DNA from: an uncultured Fimbriimonadaceae bacterium
GTDB taxonomy: Bacteria > Armatimonadota > Fimbriimonadia > Fimbriimonadales > Fimbriimonadaceae
DNA: 35,892 bases
Direction of reading: 5' to 3'
NCBI GenBank assembly: GCA_937961665.1
Contig: CALGMO010000110.1
Span: 1-35,892 of the forward strand
The notes under the pieces were generated by a model that saw nothing but the letters and a program-made list of their open reading frames with translations, did no database searches and was not told the DNA's origin. The translations under genes were made by a program, and so were the position numbers. Positions 7,794 through 18,943 of this stretch are shown piece after piece; the stretch's first letter is position 1; every line of letters begins with the position of its first letter.

Positions 7794-8069
7794 ATGCCAA
7801 TGCCAGCAACTTCTAGGTCGGAGAACTCCCAGAGGGCCGTTCGTCTGACGAAGCGCGAGATCGAGGTGCTGAGCCTGATCGCGCAGGGCCACAGCAGCAA
7901 AGAGGCCGCCGATGTCCTGTTCGTGTCGAAGCGGACCGTCGACTTCCATCTGGCGAACATCTACGACAAGCTCGGCGTCAACAACCGCGTGCAGGCGTTC
8001 CGCGCCGCGACGCGCATGGGGTTGATCCCGTTCGAGCCGACCTTCGTGCACACGATGGGCGAGTCGTAG
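7794..8069 (+). CDS. Stand-alone LuxR/GerE-type helix-turn-helix protein
   Basis: The protein has 91 aa, almost all of it one GerE/LuxR-C HTH domain: LTKREIEVLSLIAQGHSSKE, then the recognition helix region VSKRTVDFHLANIYDKLGV and NNRVQAFRAA. There is no receiver, PAS or autoinducer-binding domain, so activity must be set by its level or by a partner. An in-frame TTG at 7770 would add 8 residues. The ATG at 7794 is preferred because GAGGGG lies about 6 bases before it. A strong terminator follows. The target genes are unknown; the inverted repeat at 7679-7692 is a candidate site. Confidence 0.9.
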   Translation: MPMPATSRSENSQRAVRLTKREIEVLSLIAQGHSSKEAADVLFVSKRTVDFHLANIYDKLGVNNRVQAFRAATRMGLIPFEPTFVHTMGES

Positions 8070-8091
8070 GCGGAGATCCGACGTCGAAGAA

Positions 8092-8134
8092 GCGGGCTGG
8101 CCGCTCGGAGAGGAGGCCGGCCCGCAGCCTTTTT
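8092..8134 (+). terminator. Rho-independent terminator after the LuxR-type gene
   Basis: An 11-bp stem with one G-T wobble (8092-8102 with 8115-8125) and a 12-nt loop are followed by AGCC and TTTTT at 8130-8134. Confidence 0.85.
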
Positions 8135-8159
8135 GAGCCTCCGACCGGGCTCGTCTGCA

Positions 8160-8185
8160 GGGCCGGGTGCCGGCCCGTAGCCTTT
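8160..8185 (+). terminator. Second terminator-like hairpin in tandem
   Basis: GGGCCGG (8160-8166) and CCGGCCC (8170-8176) form a 7-bp stem with a 3-nt loop, followed by TAGCC and TTTT. It repeats the architecture and tail of the hairpin 40 bases upstream, so it may be a backup terminator that insulates the ATP-grasp gene. Confidence 0.5.
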
Positions 8186-8226
8186 TCCAGCTCCAATTGG
8201 TGTCTCCGACGGTGTAGCATGGTCCA

Positions 8227-9267
8227 ATGGGCCTGCGCGAAGCGGGCGTTGCGCTGGAGCGCGCCTTCTGGACCTTGGCCGGGCACGTCGCCCCGAGGCT
8301 CGAGCCCAAGCCGGGCGGGGGCTACGACCGCCGGCTGCTGCAAGCGCTGAGCCGGCGCTGGCAGGGCCGCGACCTGAACTTGGATGCGCCCGTCTCGCTG
8401 GTCGACAAGTGCGCTTGGCTGAAGATCCACCACCACTCCCCCCTGATCCGGCTCTGTTCGGACAAGCTCCGCGTCCGGGACTACGTCGCGTTCAAGGGGC
8501 TGGGGGACCTTCTCGTTCCCCTGGTCGGGGTCTACCGGTCCGTCGGGGAGATCGACTGGGGCTCGCTGCCACCGCGGTTCGTGATCAAGCCCAACCACAG
8601 CAGCCAGATGGTGCTGTTCTGCCGAGACGCGGCCACTTTCGACCGAGGGCGCGCGGAGGCCCGGCTCCGCCGTTGGCTCCGCAGGGGCCGCTCTCTGGTC
8701 TACGCTGAGACGAACTACCGGGGCATTCCCCGGCGAATCCTCATCGAGCCGCTCCTCGGCGAGACGACGCCCTTGGTGGAGCACAAGATCCACTGCTCCT
8801 GCGGAGCAGTGTTCCGCATCGTCACGATCCTCGATCGCACGGACGGCAGGTTGACGCTATCCCGCAACGACCTCCAGTGGAACCGGATTCCAAAGGTTGG
8901 GGTCAACCCGAACACCGTCGAGGTGTCGGTGCCCAAGCCCTCCTACCTCGACGAACTGGTGGCGCTCGCCCGCGCGCTCTCCGAGGATTTCCTCCGTTGC
9001 CGCGTGGACCTGGTGCACGCCGACGGTCGGCTCTGGTTCGGGGAGATCACGTTCTTCAGCGAGGGAGGACACCTGCCGCGGGCAACGGAGGAGTACGATC
9101 GGTTGGAGGCTGGCCGGATCCGGCTGGACCGCCACGAGGAGTACCTGCGGCGTCACGCCGAGGTGATGGCGCGCCTGGAAGCCTGGCTCGCCGAGCGAGC
9201 CGAGCCGGCGGGCGTGGCCGGGAAGGCACCGTCCGAAGAGCTCGAGTGCGCGCGTCGGCATCCATAG
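8227..9267 (+). CDS. TupA-like ATP-grasp family protein
   Basis: The protein has 346 aa. VDKCAWL, DKLRVRDYVAFKGLGDLLVP and LPPRFVIKPNHSSQM match the TupA-like ATP-grasp family (PF14305), in which the K of FVIKPN is an ATP-grasp lysine. IEPLL near 175 and VDLVHADGRLWFGEITFFSEGG near 265-285 are the acidic metal- and ATP-binding end. Family members ligate acidic sugars or amino acids in capsule and teichuronopeptide synthesis, so a cell-envelope polymer role is likely but the substrate is unknown. No glycosyltransferase genes are adjacent. TAGCAT (8215-8220) ends 7 bases before the ATG, with no Shine-Dalgarno. Confidence 0.82.
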   Translation: MGLREAGVALERAFWTLAGHVAPRLEPKPGGGYDRRLLQALSRRWQGRDLNLDAPVSLVDKCAWLKIHHHSPLIRLCSDKLRVRDYVAFKGLGDLLVPLVGVYRSVGEIDWGSLPPRFVIKPNHSSQMVLFCRDAATFDRGRAEARLRRWLRRGRSLVYAETNYRGIPRRILIEPLLGETTPLVEHKIHCSCGAVFRIVTILDRTDGRLTLSRNDLQWNRIPKVGVNPNTVEVSVPKPSYLDELVALARALSEDFLRCRVDLVHADGRLWFGEITFFSEGGHLPRATEEYDRLEAGRIRLDRHEEYLRRHAEVMARLEAWLAERAEPAGVAGKAPSEELECARRHP

Positions 9268-9287
9268 CCCGAGCTCTCAGGCGGGGC

Positions 9288-9293
9288 CATAAT
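9288..9293 (+). promoter_or_regulatory. -10 element directly upstream of the DUF1854 gene
   Basis: CATAAT ends 6 bases before the A of the ATG at 9299, which places the predicted transcription start at or next to the start codon. There is no Shine-Dalgarno and no -35. This is one of the clearest leaderless candidates here. Confidence 0.5.
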
Positions 9294-9298
9294 GGGCC

Positions 9299-9799
9299 AT
9301 GTCCTTCGAGGAGGCGAGGTATCTCGATCCGGCCCGAGTCCGGGCCTGGTTCCCGGAGGGTTCGGCGCGGCTCCGAGTGGAGGTGGAGGGAGAGTTCTGC
9401 CTGCCCCGGGCGGTCGCCAAGCTGGCCTTCCCCCTCAGCCACCCCGACTCGCACATCGTCCTGATGGACGTGGAGAACAAGGAGTACGGCATCCTGCCCT
9501 CGCTCGAGGGGATGGACGCCGACTCGCGGGCGGCGCTGCAGAGAGAGCTGGACCGGCGGTACTTCACCCCCAAGATCCTCGCCATCCAGGACCTGAAGCA
9601 GGACGGCGGGATGTGGAGGTTCCGCGTGGTCACGCAGCGCGGACCGAGCGAGTTCTGGGTGCGCCATTGGCGCGACAACTCCGCCGAGATCCAGCCGGGC
9701 CGCTGGCAGATCCAGACGGTCGACGGCCAGAGGTACGAGATTCCCGCCTTGGATGCGCTGGACCCCAAGAGCCTCCGCCTTCTGGAACAGCTTCTGTGA
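9299..9799 (+). CDS. DUF1854 family protein
   Basis: The 166-aa protein shows the DUF1854 (PF08909) pattern throughout. It has a YLDP opening, AFPLSHPDSHIVLMD around 42-57, EYGILPSLEGMDADSR, LDRRYFTPKILAI near 95, FRVVTQRGPSEFWVR near 115, and a closing DGQRYEIPALDALDPKSLRLLEQL. Function is unknown. In other bacteria, as I recall, the family is found with ABC exporter and cyanophycin-related genes, but no such partner is adjacent here. The 3' end overlaps the ComF gene by 47 bases in another frame, which suggests coupled expression. Confidence 0.85.
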   Translation: MSFEEARYLDPARVRAWFPEGSARLRVEVEGEFCLPRAVAKLAFPLSHPDSHIVLMDVENKEYGILPSLEGMDADSRAALQRELDRRYFTPKILAIQDLKQDGGMWRFRVVTQRGPSEFWVRHWRDNSAEIQPGRWQIQTVDGQRYEIPALDALDPKSLRLLEQLL

Positions 9800-10421
9800 G
9801 GGCTTGGCCTCGCTGGCCTATCCCCCCAAGTGCGCGCTGTGCGGCGTCGCGGGCCTGCCGCCCATCTGTGGAGAGTGCCGCACCGTCCTGCCGGCGGCCG
9901 ATCGCATGGAGGACCTCGGCGACGGCTTGTTGGTGTGGGCGGCCTTCCGTTACGGCGGTCGAGCGGCCCAGGCCGTGAAGAGGCTGAAGTACGAGAGGGC
10001 CACCTCCCTCGGCAGACCGATGGCGGAGCTGCTGGCCGCCTCGTGGCGAAGGTCCGGGCTCCCGGATCCCCACGCGGTGGTTCCCGTGCCGATCCACTTC
10101 CTCCGACGCTGCTCGCGCGGCTTCAACCAGTCGGATCTGCTCGCCGATGGTTTCGAGCGCGGCCTGGTGCGCCCGGAGCTTCTCCGCAGGGTGCGGCCGA
10201 CCCGCCCCCAGGTAGGACTGAGCCGGGAGCAGCGCAGCCGGAACCTGCTCGGCGCCTTTCGGGCGAGCCCCGCGGTGGCCGGCTTGAGCGTGCTGCTGGT
10301 GGACGACGTGCTGACGGGAGGCTTCACGATGCGCGAGTGCGCCAGGACCCTGCTGGAGGCCGGCGCCGCGAACGTGGCCGGATTGGTCTTCTGCGTCGAG
10401 GAACCGGCGAACAGCGGCTGA
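9753..10421 (+). CDS. comF: ComF family phosphoribosyltransferase-like protein
   Basis: The protein has 222 aa. An N-terminal CxxC...CxxC zinc finger (CALCG and CGEC at about 27-41) is followed by a phosphoribosyltransferase fold. VVPVPIHFLRRCSRGFNQSDLLA is the ComF hallmark, and VLLVDDVLTGGFTM is the PRPP-binding loop with its two acidic residues. In Bacillus, ComF assists single-stranded DNA uptake during competence; homologues without competence genes are often named GntX. The start is uncertain: the ATG at 9753 lies inside the DUF1854 gene and has no Shine-Dalgarno. An in-frame TTG at 9804 would still include the zinc finger. Confidence 0.9.
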   Translation: MRWTPRASAFWNSFCEGLASLAYPPKCALCGVAGLPPICGECRTVLPAADRMEDLGDGLLVWAAFRYGGRAAQAVKRLKYERATSLGRPMAELLAASWRRSGLPDPHAVVPVPIHFLRRCSRGFNQSDLLADGFERGLVRPELLRRVRPTRPQVGLSREQRSRNLLGAFRASPAVAGLSVLLVDDVLTGGFTMRECARTLLEAGAANVAGLVFCVEEPANSG

Positions 10422-10430
10422 CCGATCGCG

Positions 10431-10436
10431 TACAAT
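10431..10436 (+). promoter_or_regulatory. Possible -10 element of the ABC transporter operon
   Basis: TACAAT lies 12 bases before the ATG at 10448, so the leader would be about 5 nt. No -35 is recognisable. Confidence 0.4.
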
Positions 10437-10447
10437 TCGGGGCGCGA

Positions 10448-12169
<1,722 letters not shown>

Positions 12170-12179
12170 GGAGCTTGCG

Positions 12180-13490
12180 ATGGAAGGACCGACGCCTCTT
12201 CTCGAGCTGCAGAACGTGACCCAGGCCTACGGCACGGGAGCCAAGCGCTTCGTTGCGGTCAGCGGCGTGAGCCTGACCATCCACGAGGGGGAGTTCGTCG
12301 CTCTGCTCGGACCGAGCGGCTGCGGAAAGAGCACCCTGCTGCGCATCATCACCGGGCTGCAGAAGCCCAGCGAGGGGCGCGTGCTCTACCGCGGGCAGCC
12401 GCTCACGGGAGTCAACCCGCACGCCACCATCGTGTTCCAGACGTTCGCCCTGTTCCCCTGGCTCACGGTCCAGCACAATGTGGAGCTCGGCCTCAAAGCC
12501 AGGGGAGTCCCAAAGGCCGAACGGAGGGAGAAGGCGATCGCGCTGCTGGACAAGGTCGGTCTGGACGGCTTCGAGACCGCCTTCCCCCGCGAGCTCTCCG
12601 GAGGAATGAGGCAGAAGGTCGGCTTCGCCCGCGCGATGGCCGTCGAGCCGGAGCTGCTATGCCTCGACGAACCGTTCTCGGCTCTGGACGTGCTCAGCGC
12701 GGAGACGCTCCGGGGAGAGCTGTTGGACCTCTGGACGAGCGGCGACCTGCCGACCAAGGCGATCCTCCTCGTCACGCACAACATCGAGGAGGCCGTGTTC
12801 ATGGCCGACCGCATCGTGATCATGGACAAGGATCCGGGCCGCGTGGTGCGCGACATGAAGGTGGATCTGCCGTACCCGAGGTCGCAGAAGTCGGCCAGCT
12901 TCCTGAGCATCGTCGACACCGTGTACGCCGTGCTGGCGGGCCGAACCGAGGCGGAGTACGTCGAGATGGGAACCGCCCCCGGCCAGCCCGGCCGAACCCG
13001 CAACCTCCCCGAGATCGACATCGCGGGCCTTGCGATCGTCCTCGAGCTGGTCTCCCAGTCGCCCACCCGCTCGGCCAACCTGTACGACCTCGCCCGGGAG
13101 CTGAAGCTCGACTCGGACGAGCTGCTCAAGCTGGCCGAGGCCGCCGAGCTGCTCGGCTTCGCGACCATCGACGAGGGCGACATCCGGGTGACCGATCTGG
13201 GCGTGGAGTTCGCCGAGGCCGACGTGACCGAGCGCAAGCAGCTGTTCGCCGCGCGGATCCGCCGCCTGCCGATCTTCGAGTGGCTTCTGGACATGCTCGA
13301 GAAGGAGGAGGACCACGAGATGCAGTGGGACGACGTCCAAGACCTGCTCGAGCGGGAGTTCCCGAGCGAGGAGGCGGAGAGGAACGTCGAGACGGTGGTC
13401 GAGTGGGGCCGCTACGGCGAGCTGCTCGCCTACGACGACAGCCGCGAGGTGATCTACCTCGAGACGCCCGAAAGGGAGGAGCAGGTCTAG
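12180..13490 (+). CDS. ABC transporter ATP-binding protein with AAA-associated C-terminal domain
   Basis: The protein has 436 aa. Residues 1-270 form a nitrate/sulfonate-type ATPase with Walker A GPSGCGKST (44-52), Q-loop VFQTF (Gln 87), signature LSGGM (139-143), Walker B LLCLDEP (159-165), D-loop SALD and switch His 200. A linker (about 250-280) leads to a C-terminal 150-residue helical region containing LYDLARELKLDSDELLKLAEAAEL-like and winged-helix-like segments. It resembles the AAA-associated C-terminal domain (PF09821) that occurs on ATPases paired with fused permeases. That tail may act as a regulatory or sensing module in place of a binding protein. A GGGAGC ribosome-binding site precedes the ATG. 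tilS starts one base after the stop. Confidence 0.9.
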   Translation: MEGPTPLLELQNVTQAYGTGAKRFVAVSGVSLTIHEGEFVALLGPSGCGKSTLLRIITGLQKPSEGRVLYRGQPLTGVNPHATIVFQTFALFPWLTVQHNVELGLKARGVPKAERREKAIALLDKVGLDGFETAFPRELSGGMRQKVGFARAMAVEPELLCLDEPFSALDVLSAETLRGELLDLWTSGDLPTKAILLVTHNIEEAVFMADRIVIMDKDPGRVVRDMKVDLPYPRSQKSASFLSIVDTVYAVLAGRTEAEYVEMGTAPGQPGRTRNLPEIDIAGLAIVLELVSQSPTRSANLYDLARELKLDSDELLKLAEAAELLGFATIDEGDIRVTDLGVEFAEADVTERKQLFAARIRRLPIFEWLLDMLEKEEDHEMQWDDVQDLLEREFPSEEAERNVETVVEWGRYGELLAYDDSREVIYLETPEREEQV

Positions 13491-13491
13491 G

Positions 13492-14910
13492 TTGCCGGAC
13501 CTCCTCGACCGCCTGCGCGAGAGACTGGCGGGCTGGAGCTGGCTGGGCCCGGAAGACCGCATCGTCGTGGCTTACAGCGGCGGCGCAGACTCGACGTGCC
13601 TGCTCGACCTGCTGCATCGGCTCGGCCGCGACGTCGTGGCGGCCCACCTGCACCACGGCATGAGGCCCGAGGCCGACGAGGAGATGCGTCGGTGCGAGGA
13701 CGTCTGCGCGGCGAGGGGCATTCCTTTCGTGGGAGGCCGGGCCGACGTGCCGGGGATGTCCCGCACCTACGGCATCGGTCTGGAGGAGGCCGGCCGGCGC
13801 GCGAGGTACGAGTTCCTGCAGCGGGCCGCCCTGCGCACGCTGAGCCCATGGATCGCCACCGCGCACACCGCCGACGACTGCGTCGAGACGATCCTGCTCA
13901 ACCTGGCCCGGGGCGCCGGGCTGAAGGGGCTGGAGGGCATTCCGGAGCGCCGGGGCAACATCGTCCGGCCGTTGCTGGGCGTGGCCAGGGCGGAGACGCG
14001 GGCCTACTGCCAGGAGCGCGGGCTGTGGTTCCACGACGACCCTGCGAACGACGACCCGCGCTTCGCCAGGTCTCACGTCCGAAGGGACCTGGTGCCGGCG
14101 TTCCGCCGCCTCAACCCGTCGTTCGACAAGGCGATGCTGAGGCTGGCCGCGGTCGCGGCGGCGGAGTCGGAGGTTCTGGACGAGGCCGCGGGCCGGGCGA
14201 TGGAGTCGCTCGAGGTGCCGCTGAACGGGCCACTGCGGTTCCTCACGGCGGACGCGGAGGCGGCGTTCGACCGGGCCGCGTTCGCCGGCCTGCCCATCGG
14301 CCTCGCTCGGCGCGCCGCCCGCCTCTTGGTGGAGGCCCTGGGCGGCCGCGCCGACTTCGAGCAGACCGAGGCGATCGTTCTGGGAGTCCGCCAGCCGCCG
14401 GGCTCGGTCACCGTGGACGAAGGGACCGTCGAGGCCGTCTGGGACGCGCGCACCATCCACTTCCGCCGAACGGAGCGGACCGGGTGCGGCGCCTTCCCCC
14501 TCCAGGCTCCCGGCGAGACGGAGTCGGAGACGTTCGGCTGGGTGTTCCGGGTGTCGGAGGAGCCGGTCGCCCCTCCGGTTCAGGAAGAGGGACCGTTGGT
14601 GGCCCGCATTCCCGTCGGGGCGGTGCGGGGGACGCTCCGAGTGCGCAGCGCCGAGGCGGGAGAGCGGATCGACCCGCTGGGCTTGGGAGGCACCAAGAAG
14701 CTTTCGGACGTTTTCGGCGAGATGCGGCTCACGGCCCTGGCGCGCGCGCGGCTGCCGCTGGTGGCCGACGACGCCGGTGTCCTTTGGGTGCCGGGAGGGC
14801 CTCTTTCCGAGCGGGCGCGGATCGGAGAGGGTACAACCGCCTGTTGGCGCGTGGAGTTCGGCCCCAAGCGGGCGCTCGGGGCCGCAACCCCCGCCGCCCC
14901 GTCGGCGTAG
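13492..14910 (+). CDS. tilS: tRNA(Ile)-lysidine synthase
   Basis: TilS adds lysine to C34 of the CAU-anticodon tRNA-Ile, which converts it to an AUA reader; the enzyme is essential in most bacteria. The 472-aa protein begins with the PP-loop ATPase motif SGGADS (residues 29-34). HLHHGMRPEADEE, ATAHTADDCVETILLNLARGAGLKGL and RPLLGVARAE follow in family order. DDPANDDPRFARSHVRRDLVP is the conserved tRNA-binding stretch, and a TilS_C-like domain ends the protein. The start is TTG at 13492, placed by GGGAGGAG about 10 bases upstream, and it lies one base after the ATPase stop. The ftsH gene follows after 36 bases, a widespread tilS-ftsH neighbourhood. Confidence 0.95.
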   Translation: MPDLLDRLRERLAGWSWLGPEDRIVVAYSGGADSTCLLDLLHRLGRDVVAAHLHHGMRPEADEEMRRCEDVCAARGIPFVGGRADVPGMSRTYGIGLEEAGRRARYEFLQRAALRTLSPWIATAHTADDCVETILLNLARGAGLKGLEGIPERRGNIVRPLLGVARAETRAYCQERGLWFHDDPANDDPRFARSHVRRDLVPAFRRLNPSFDKAMLRLAAVAAAESEVLDEAAGRAMESLEVPLNGPLRFLTADAEAAFDRAAFAGLPIGLARRAARLLVEALGGRADFEQTEAIVLGVRQPPGSVTVDEGTVEAVWDARTIHFRRTERTGCGAFPLQAPGETESETFGWVFRVSEEPVAPPVQEEGPLVARIPVGAVRGTLRVRSAEAGERIDPLGLGGTKKLSDVFGEMRLTALARARLPLVADDAGVLWVPGGPLSERARIGEGTTACWRVEFGPKRALGAATPAAPSA

Positions 14911-14946
14911 ACCGAGAAGGATTCTTCCAGAGAGGCGTGTTGCTCC

Positions 14947-16908
<1,962 letters not shown>

Positions 16909-16917
16909 ACCCTGTGC

Positions 16918-16923
16918 TATACT
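16918..16923 (+). promoter_or_regulatory. Possible internal -10 for the TPR gene
   Basis: TATACT begins 10 bases after the ftsH stop and ends 15 bases before the ATG at 16938. This would give a leader of about 8 nt. No -35 is evident. Confidence 0.4.
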
Positions 16924-16937
16924 GCGCGGCATACGCG

Positions 16938-17282
16938 ATGGATCTCGAGGCCATCTATCAACGGGGATTCGCGTTGCGCTGCGAGGGGAGGTACCGGGAG
17001 GCCCGCGAGGAGCTGAACCGTGTGCTCGCGGCGGACCCCAACCATGCCAACGCGCGGTGGCAGCTCGGCTTGATCCAAGGCTTCGAGGGCGACTTCGAGG
17101 GGTCCCTCGAGACGCTCCGACAGGTGGTCGCCAAGCACCCGAACCACATCAACGCCCGCTACGATCTGGCGATGACGATGATGATGCTCGGCCTGTTCGA
17201 CGAGGCCAAGCAGCAGCTGCTCGAGGTTCTGCGCCTGAAGCCGGACCACTCGGACGCGAAGAAGCAGCTGGCCTACTTCTGA
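16938..17282 (+). CDS. Small tetratricopeptide-repeat protein
   Basis: The protein is 114 aa made almost entirely of three consecutive TPR units of about 34 residues, each ending in a P-N/D-H turn (AADPNH, AKHPNH, RLKPDH). There is no signal peptide in this form, so it is likely a cytoplasmic protein-protein interaction module. An alternative ATG at 16905 overlaps the ftsH stop as ATGA and would add [11 protein letters not shown], suggesting translational coupling. The TATACT at 16918-16923 favours the 16938 start from its own promoter. The position right behind ftsH makes an FtsH-associated role worth testing, but that is inference. Confidence 0.82.
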   Translation: MDLEAIYQRGFALRCEGRYREAREELNRVLAADPNHANARWQLGLIQGFEGDFEGSLETLRQVVAKHPNHINARYDLAMTMMMLGLFDEAKQQLLEVLRLKPDHSDAKKQLAYF

Positions 17283-17301
17283 GGCCGGCCTCGTTCATCC
17301 G

Positions 17302-17331
17302 TTGACGGCCCCCTCGCCGATTGGCTAGCAT
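17302..17331 (+). promoter_or_regulatory. Promoter of the lipoprotein gene at 17372
   Basis: TTGACG (17302-17307) and TAGCAT (17326-17331) are 18 bp apart. Transcription would start near 17338. The leader of about 34 nt contains GGAGG. Confidence 0.65.
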
Positions 17332-17371
17332 GGTGTCGGGGCTGTTCCGGACGCCCCACTGGAGGCATCGC

Positions 17372-17773
17372 ATGAAGCGTTGGATCACGTTGCTCGTTGC
17401 CGCGGCTTCCGTCCTTGGGTCGGTCGGATGCGGCGCGTCCGAGGAGTCGGGAGAGGCCTCGGCCCCGAGCCAGGCGGCGTTCGAGGGGACGCAGGACCCA
17501 GCCATCGTCGGGGTGTGGTCGAAAGAGGACGGGAAGTCGAAGTACACGTTCAACGCCGACGGCACGTACTCGTTCGAGGGAACCGTGCAGTCGCCGGGCG
17601 GCTCCTTCCCCGTCAGCGAGAAGGGGCAGTGGGCCGTCAAGGACGGCGAGATGCGCTTCAAGCGGCCCGACGGCGTGGTGCTCGCCTACACGATGGAGCA
17701 GAGCGGCGACAGCCTGAAGCTGGTGACCAAGGGCTCGCTGAAGAACGAGACCAAGCTGCGGCGCTCCCGCTGA
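17372..17773 (+). CDS. Small secreted lipoprotein, unknown function
   Basis: The protein has 133 aa. The signal peptide MKRWITLLVAAASVLGSVGC ends in a lipobox with the lipid-modified Cys at 20. A Ser/Glu/Ala-rich linker follows. The mature domain (IVGVWSKEDGKSKYTFNADGTYSFEG and a later KGQWAVKDGEMRF) looks like a small beta-barrel of the lipocalin-like type, in which a G-x-W motif opens the domain and DGTY-type hairpins recur. The ATG at 17372 is fixed by GGAGG six bases upstream; a longer in-frame start at 17321 overlaps the promoter and is unlikely. Ligand and role are unknown. Confidence 0.82.
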   Translation: MKRWITLLVAAASVLGSVGCGASEESGEASAPSQAAFEGTQDPAIVGVWSKEDGKSKYTFNADGTYSFEGTVQSPGGSFPVSEKGQWAVKDGEMRFKRPDGVVLAYTMEQSGDSLKLVTKGSLKNETKLRRSR

Positions 17774-17777
17774 GTCT

Positions 17778-17797
17778 CCCCGCAGTGATTTGCGGGG
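17778..17797 (+). terminator. Hairpin after the lipoprotein gene, weak terminator
   Basis: CCCCGCA and TGCGGGG form a 7-bp stem with a 6-nt loop, 4 bases past the stop. The downstream tract ATTCC is poor in T, so termination may be partial or factor-dependent. Confidence 0.45.
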
Positions 17798-17813
17798 ATT
17801 CCACAAAAATCGG

Positions 17814-17844
17814 TTAACGAATCAACGTCAACCTGTTGTAAGAT
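17814..17844 (+). promoter_or_regulatory. Promoter of the prepilin-lipoprotein operon
   Basis: TTAACG (17814-17819) and TAAGAT (17839-17844) have a 19-bp spacer. The transcription start would be near 17851, which leaves a leader of about 207 nt before the prepilin ATG. Confidence 0.55.
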
Positions 17845-17850
17845 AGGGGT

Positions 17851-18057
17851 GTCTCGGCATTCGGCCCGAAAGGGCGCGAACTGGAGCGGTGGATTTGCGA
17901 CGATGAGCCACCCAGCGGGAAGAACCGACCGGAGAGCACGGAGGCGCGGGCACTCGCCCGCAGGAGCGTTGCCGCTCGTTTCGAATCTCGTCGGAGGCAT
18001 CCGCCGCGGCGCATCGGTCCGCCGTTTCAGGACGAGCCAACCCAAGGAGATCCTTCC
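17851..18057 (+). promoter_or_regulatory. Long, potentially structured 5' leader of the prepilin gene
   Basis: This 207-base interval holds no convincing gene. It contains three short helices in a row. The first is TTCG-GCCC-GAAA-GGGC-(G)-CGAA at 17860-17880, a hairpin with a GAAA tetraloop and a bulged G. The second pairs GGTGG (17888-17892) with CCACC (17908-17912). The third pairs GCGGGC with GCCCGC (17946-17961) across a 4-nt loop. The leader ends with AAGGAGA seven bases before the ATG. It may be a cis-regulatory RNA, but it does not match any riboswitch consensus I could recall in full. Confidence 0.4.
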
Positions 18058-18939
18058 ATGATGCGAAGAAGCATTGCCTTTACCCTCATCGAGCTGCTCG
18101 TCGTGATCGCGATCATCGCGATCCTGGCGGCCATCCTGTTCCCCGTGTTCGCGCAGGCGAAGGTCGCGGCGAAGAAGTCGCAGGACCTGTCGAACTGCAA
18201 GAACCACGCGACCGCGATCATCATGTACTCGGCGGACTACGACGACATGTTCCCGAGGCAGTGGTACAAGCGGCCGAACAACGACGTCTGGGGCTGGAAC
18301 ACTCCGTTCACCTGGCGCGAGGCGGTCATGCCCTACGTGAAGAACGGCCAGCAGGCCTATGACGACGGCTCCCGCCGCGTTCTCCTGGCCCAGGGCGGCA
18401 TCTGGGACCACCCGATGAAGCCCGGCTCCCGCGGCACCTACCAGTCGAACCGGAACCTGATGCCCGGCGCCTGCTACTGGAACGCCTCCGGCTCCAGCTG
18501 GGACTGCGACCAGAACGACGCCGGCTACCCGACCGGCCTGCCGGTGATGCCGTCGGTGTCGACCACGCAGCTGGACGCGCCGGCTCAGATCGTCAGCACC
18601 CTGACGGTCGGCATCAACCCCGATTGGAACGCCTCCGGCGACACGGCCGAGGCCTCTTGGTGGTGGTTCGGCGGCGCGCAGTGGCCGCCGGTGTTCACCG
18701 GCCCGACCTCCCACGAGAAGTGGGACGCGGACAGCAACGTGTTCCCGTCCTGGTCGATCGCGCGGTATCGCTTCGAGGGCATGAACAACGCCTATGCGGA
18801 CGGCCACGCGCAGTTCGTCAAGAAGGGTGCGTTCAACTGGTGCAAGTACATGTATGTGAAGGGCATGGCCTCCGACATGTACGACAACTGGGACTGGCTG
18901 TTCGAGTCCTGGGCGCCGTGCGCTCCGTTCGTGAGGTGA
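18058..18939 (+). CDS. Prepilin-type protein with N-terminal methylation motif
   Basis: The protein has 293 aa. The class III signal MMRRSIA precedes FTLIELLVVIAIIAILAAILF, with cleavage expected before Phe 8 by a PilD-type peptidase. The PVFAQAK junction is typical of Armatimonadota and Planctomycetes prepilin-like families. The C-terminal MNNAYADGHAQFV resembles the H-x9-DG end motif of these pseudopilins. The large Trp/Tyr- and Gly-rich middle (for example WWWFGG) has two Cys pairs that could form disulfides. Such proteins are predicted to be exported and assembled or surface-displayed by type II secretion/type IV pilus machinery. A strong AAGGAGA ribosome-binding site sets the start. It is co-transcribed with the small lipoprotein 4 bases downstream. 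Confidence 0.93.
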   Translation: MMRRSIAFTLIELLVVIAIIAILAAILFPVFAQAKVAAKKSQDLSNCKNHATAIIMYSADYDDMFPRQWYKRPNNDVWGWNTPFTWREAVMPYVKNGQQAYDDGSRRVLLAQGGIWDHPMKPGSRGTYQSNRNLMPGACYWNASGSSWDCDQNDAGYPTGLPVMPSVSTTQLDAPAQIVSTLTVGINPDWNASGDTAEASWWWFGGAQWPPVFTGPTSHEKWDADSNVFPSWSIARYRFEGMNNAYADGHAQFVKKGAFNWCKYMYVKGMASDMYDNWDWLFESWAPCAPFVR

Positions 18940-18943
18940 TCGG

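Noticed and set aside
9830-10447. N-terminal extension of the ABC permease by about 206 codons
   Set aside because: This part reads through comF in another frame and is Arg/Gly-rich. The permease homology begins after 10448, where a TACAAT and an ATG occur.
17851-18057. Cyclic-di-GMP-I or cobalamin riboswitch in the prepilin leader
   Set aside because: A GAAA-capped hairpin and the gene context fit loosely, but I could not find the conserved core bases of either aptamer, so I report only an unassigned structured leader.
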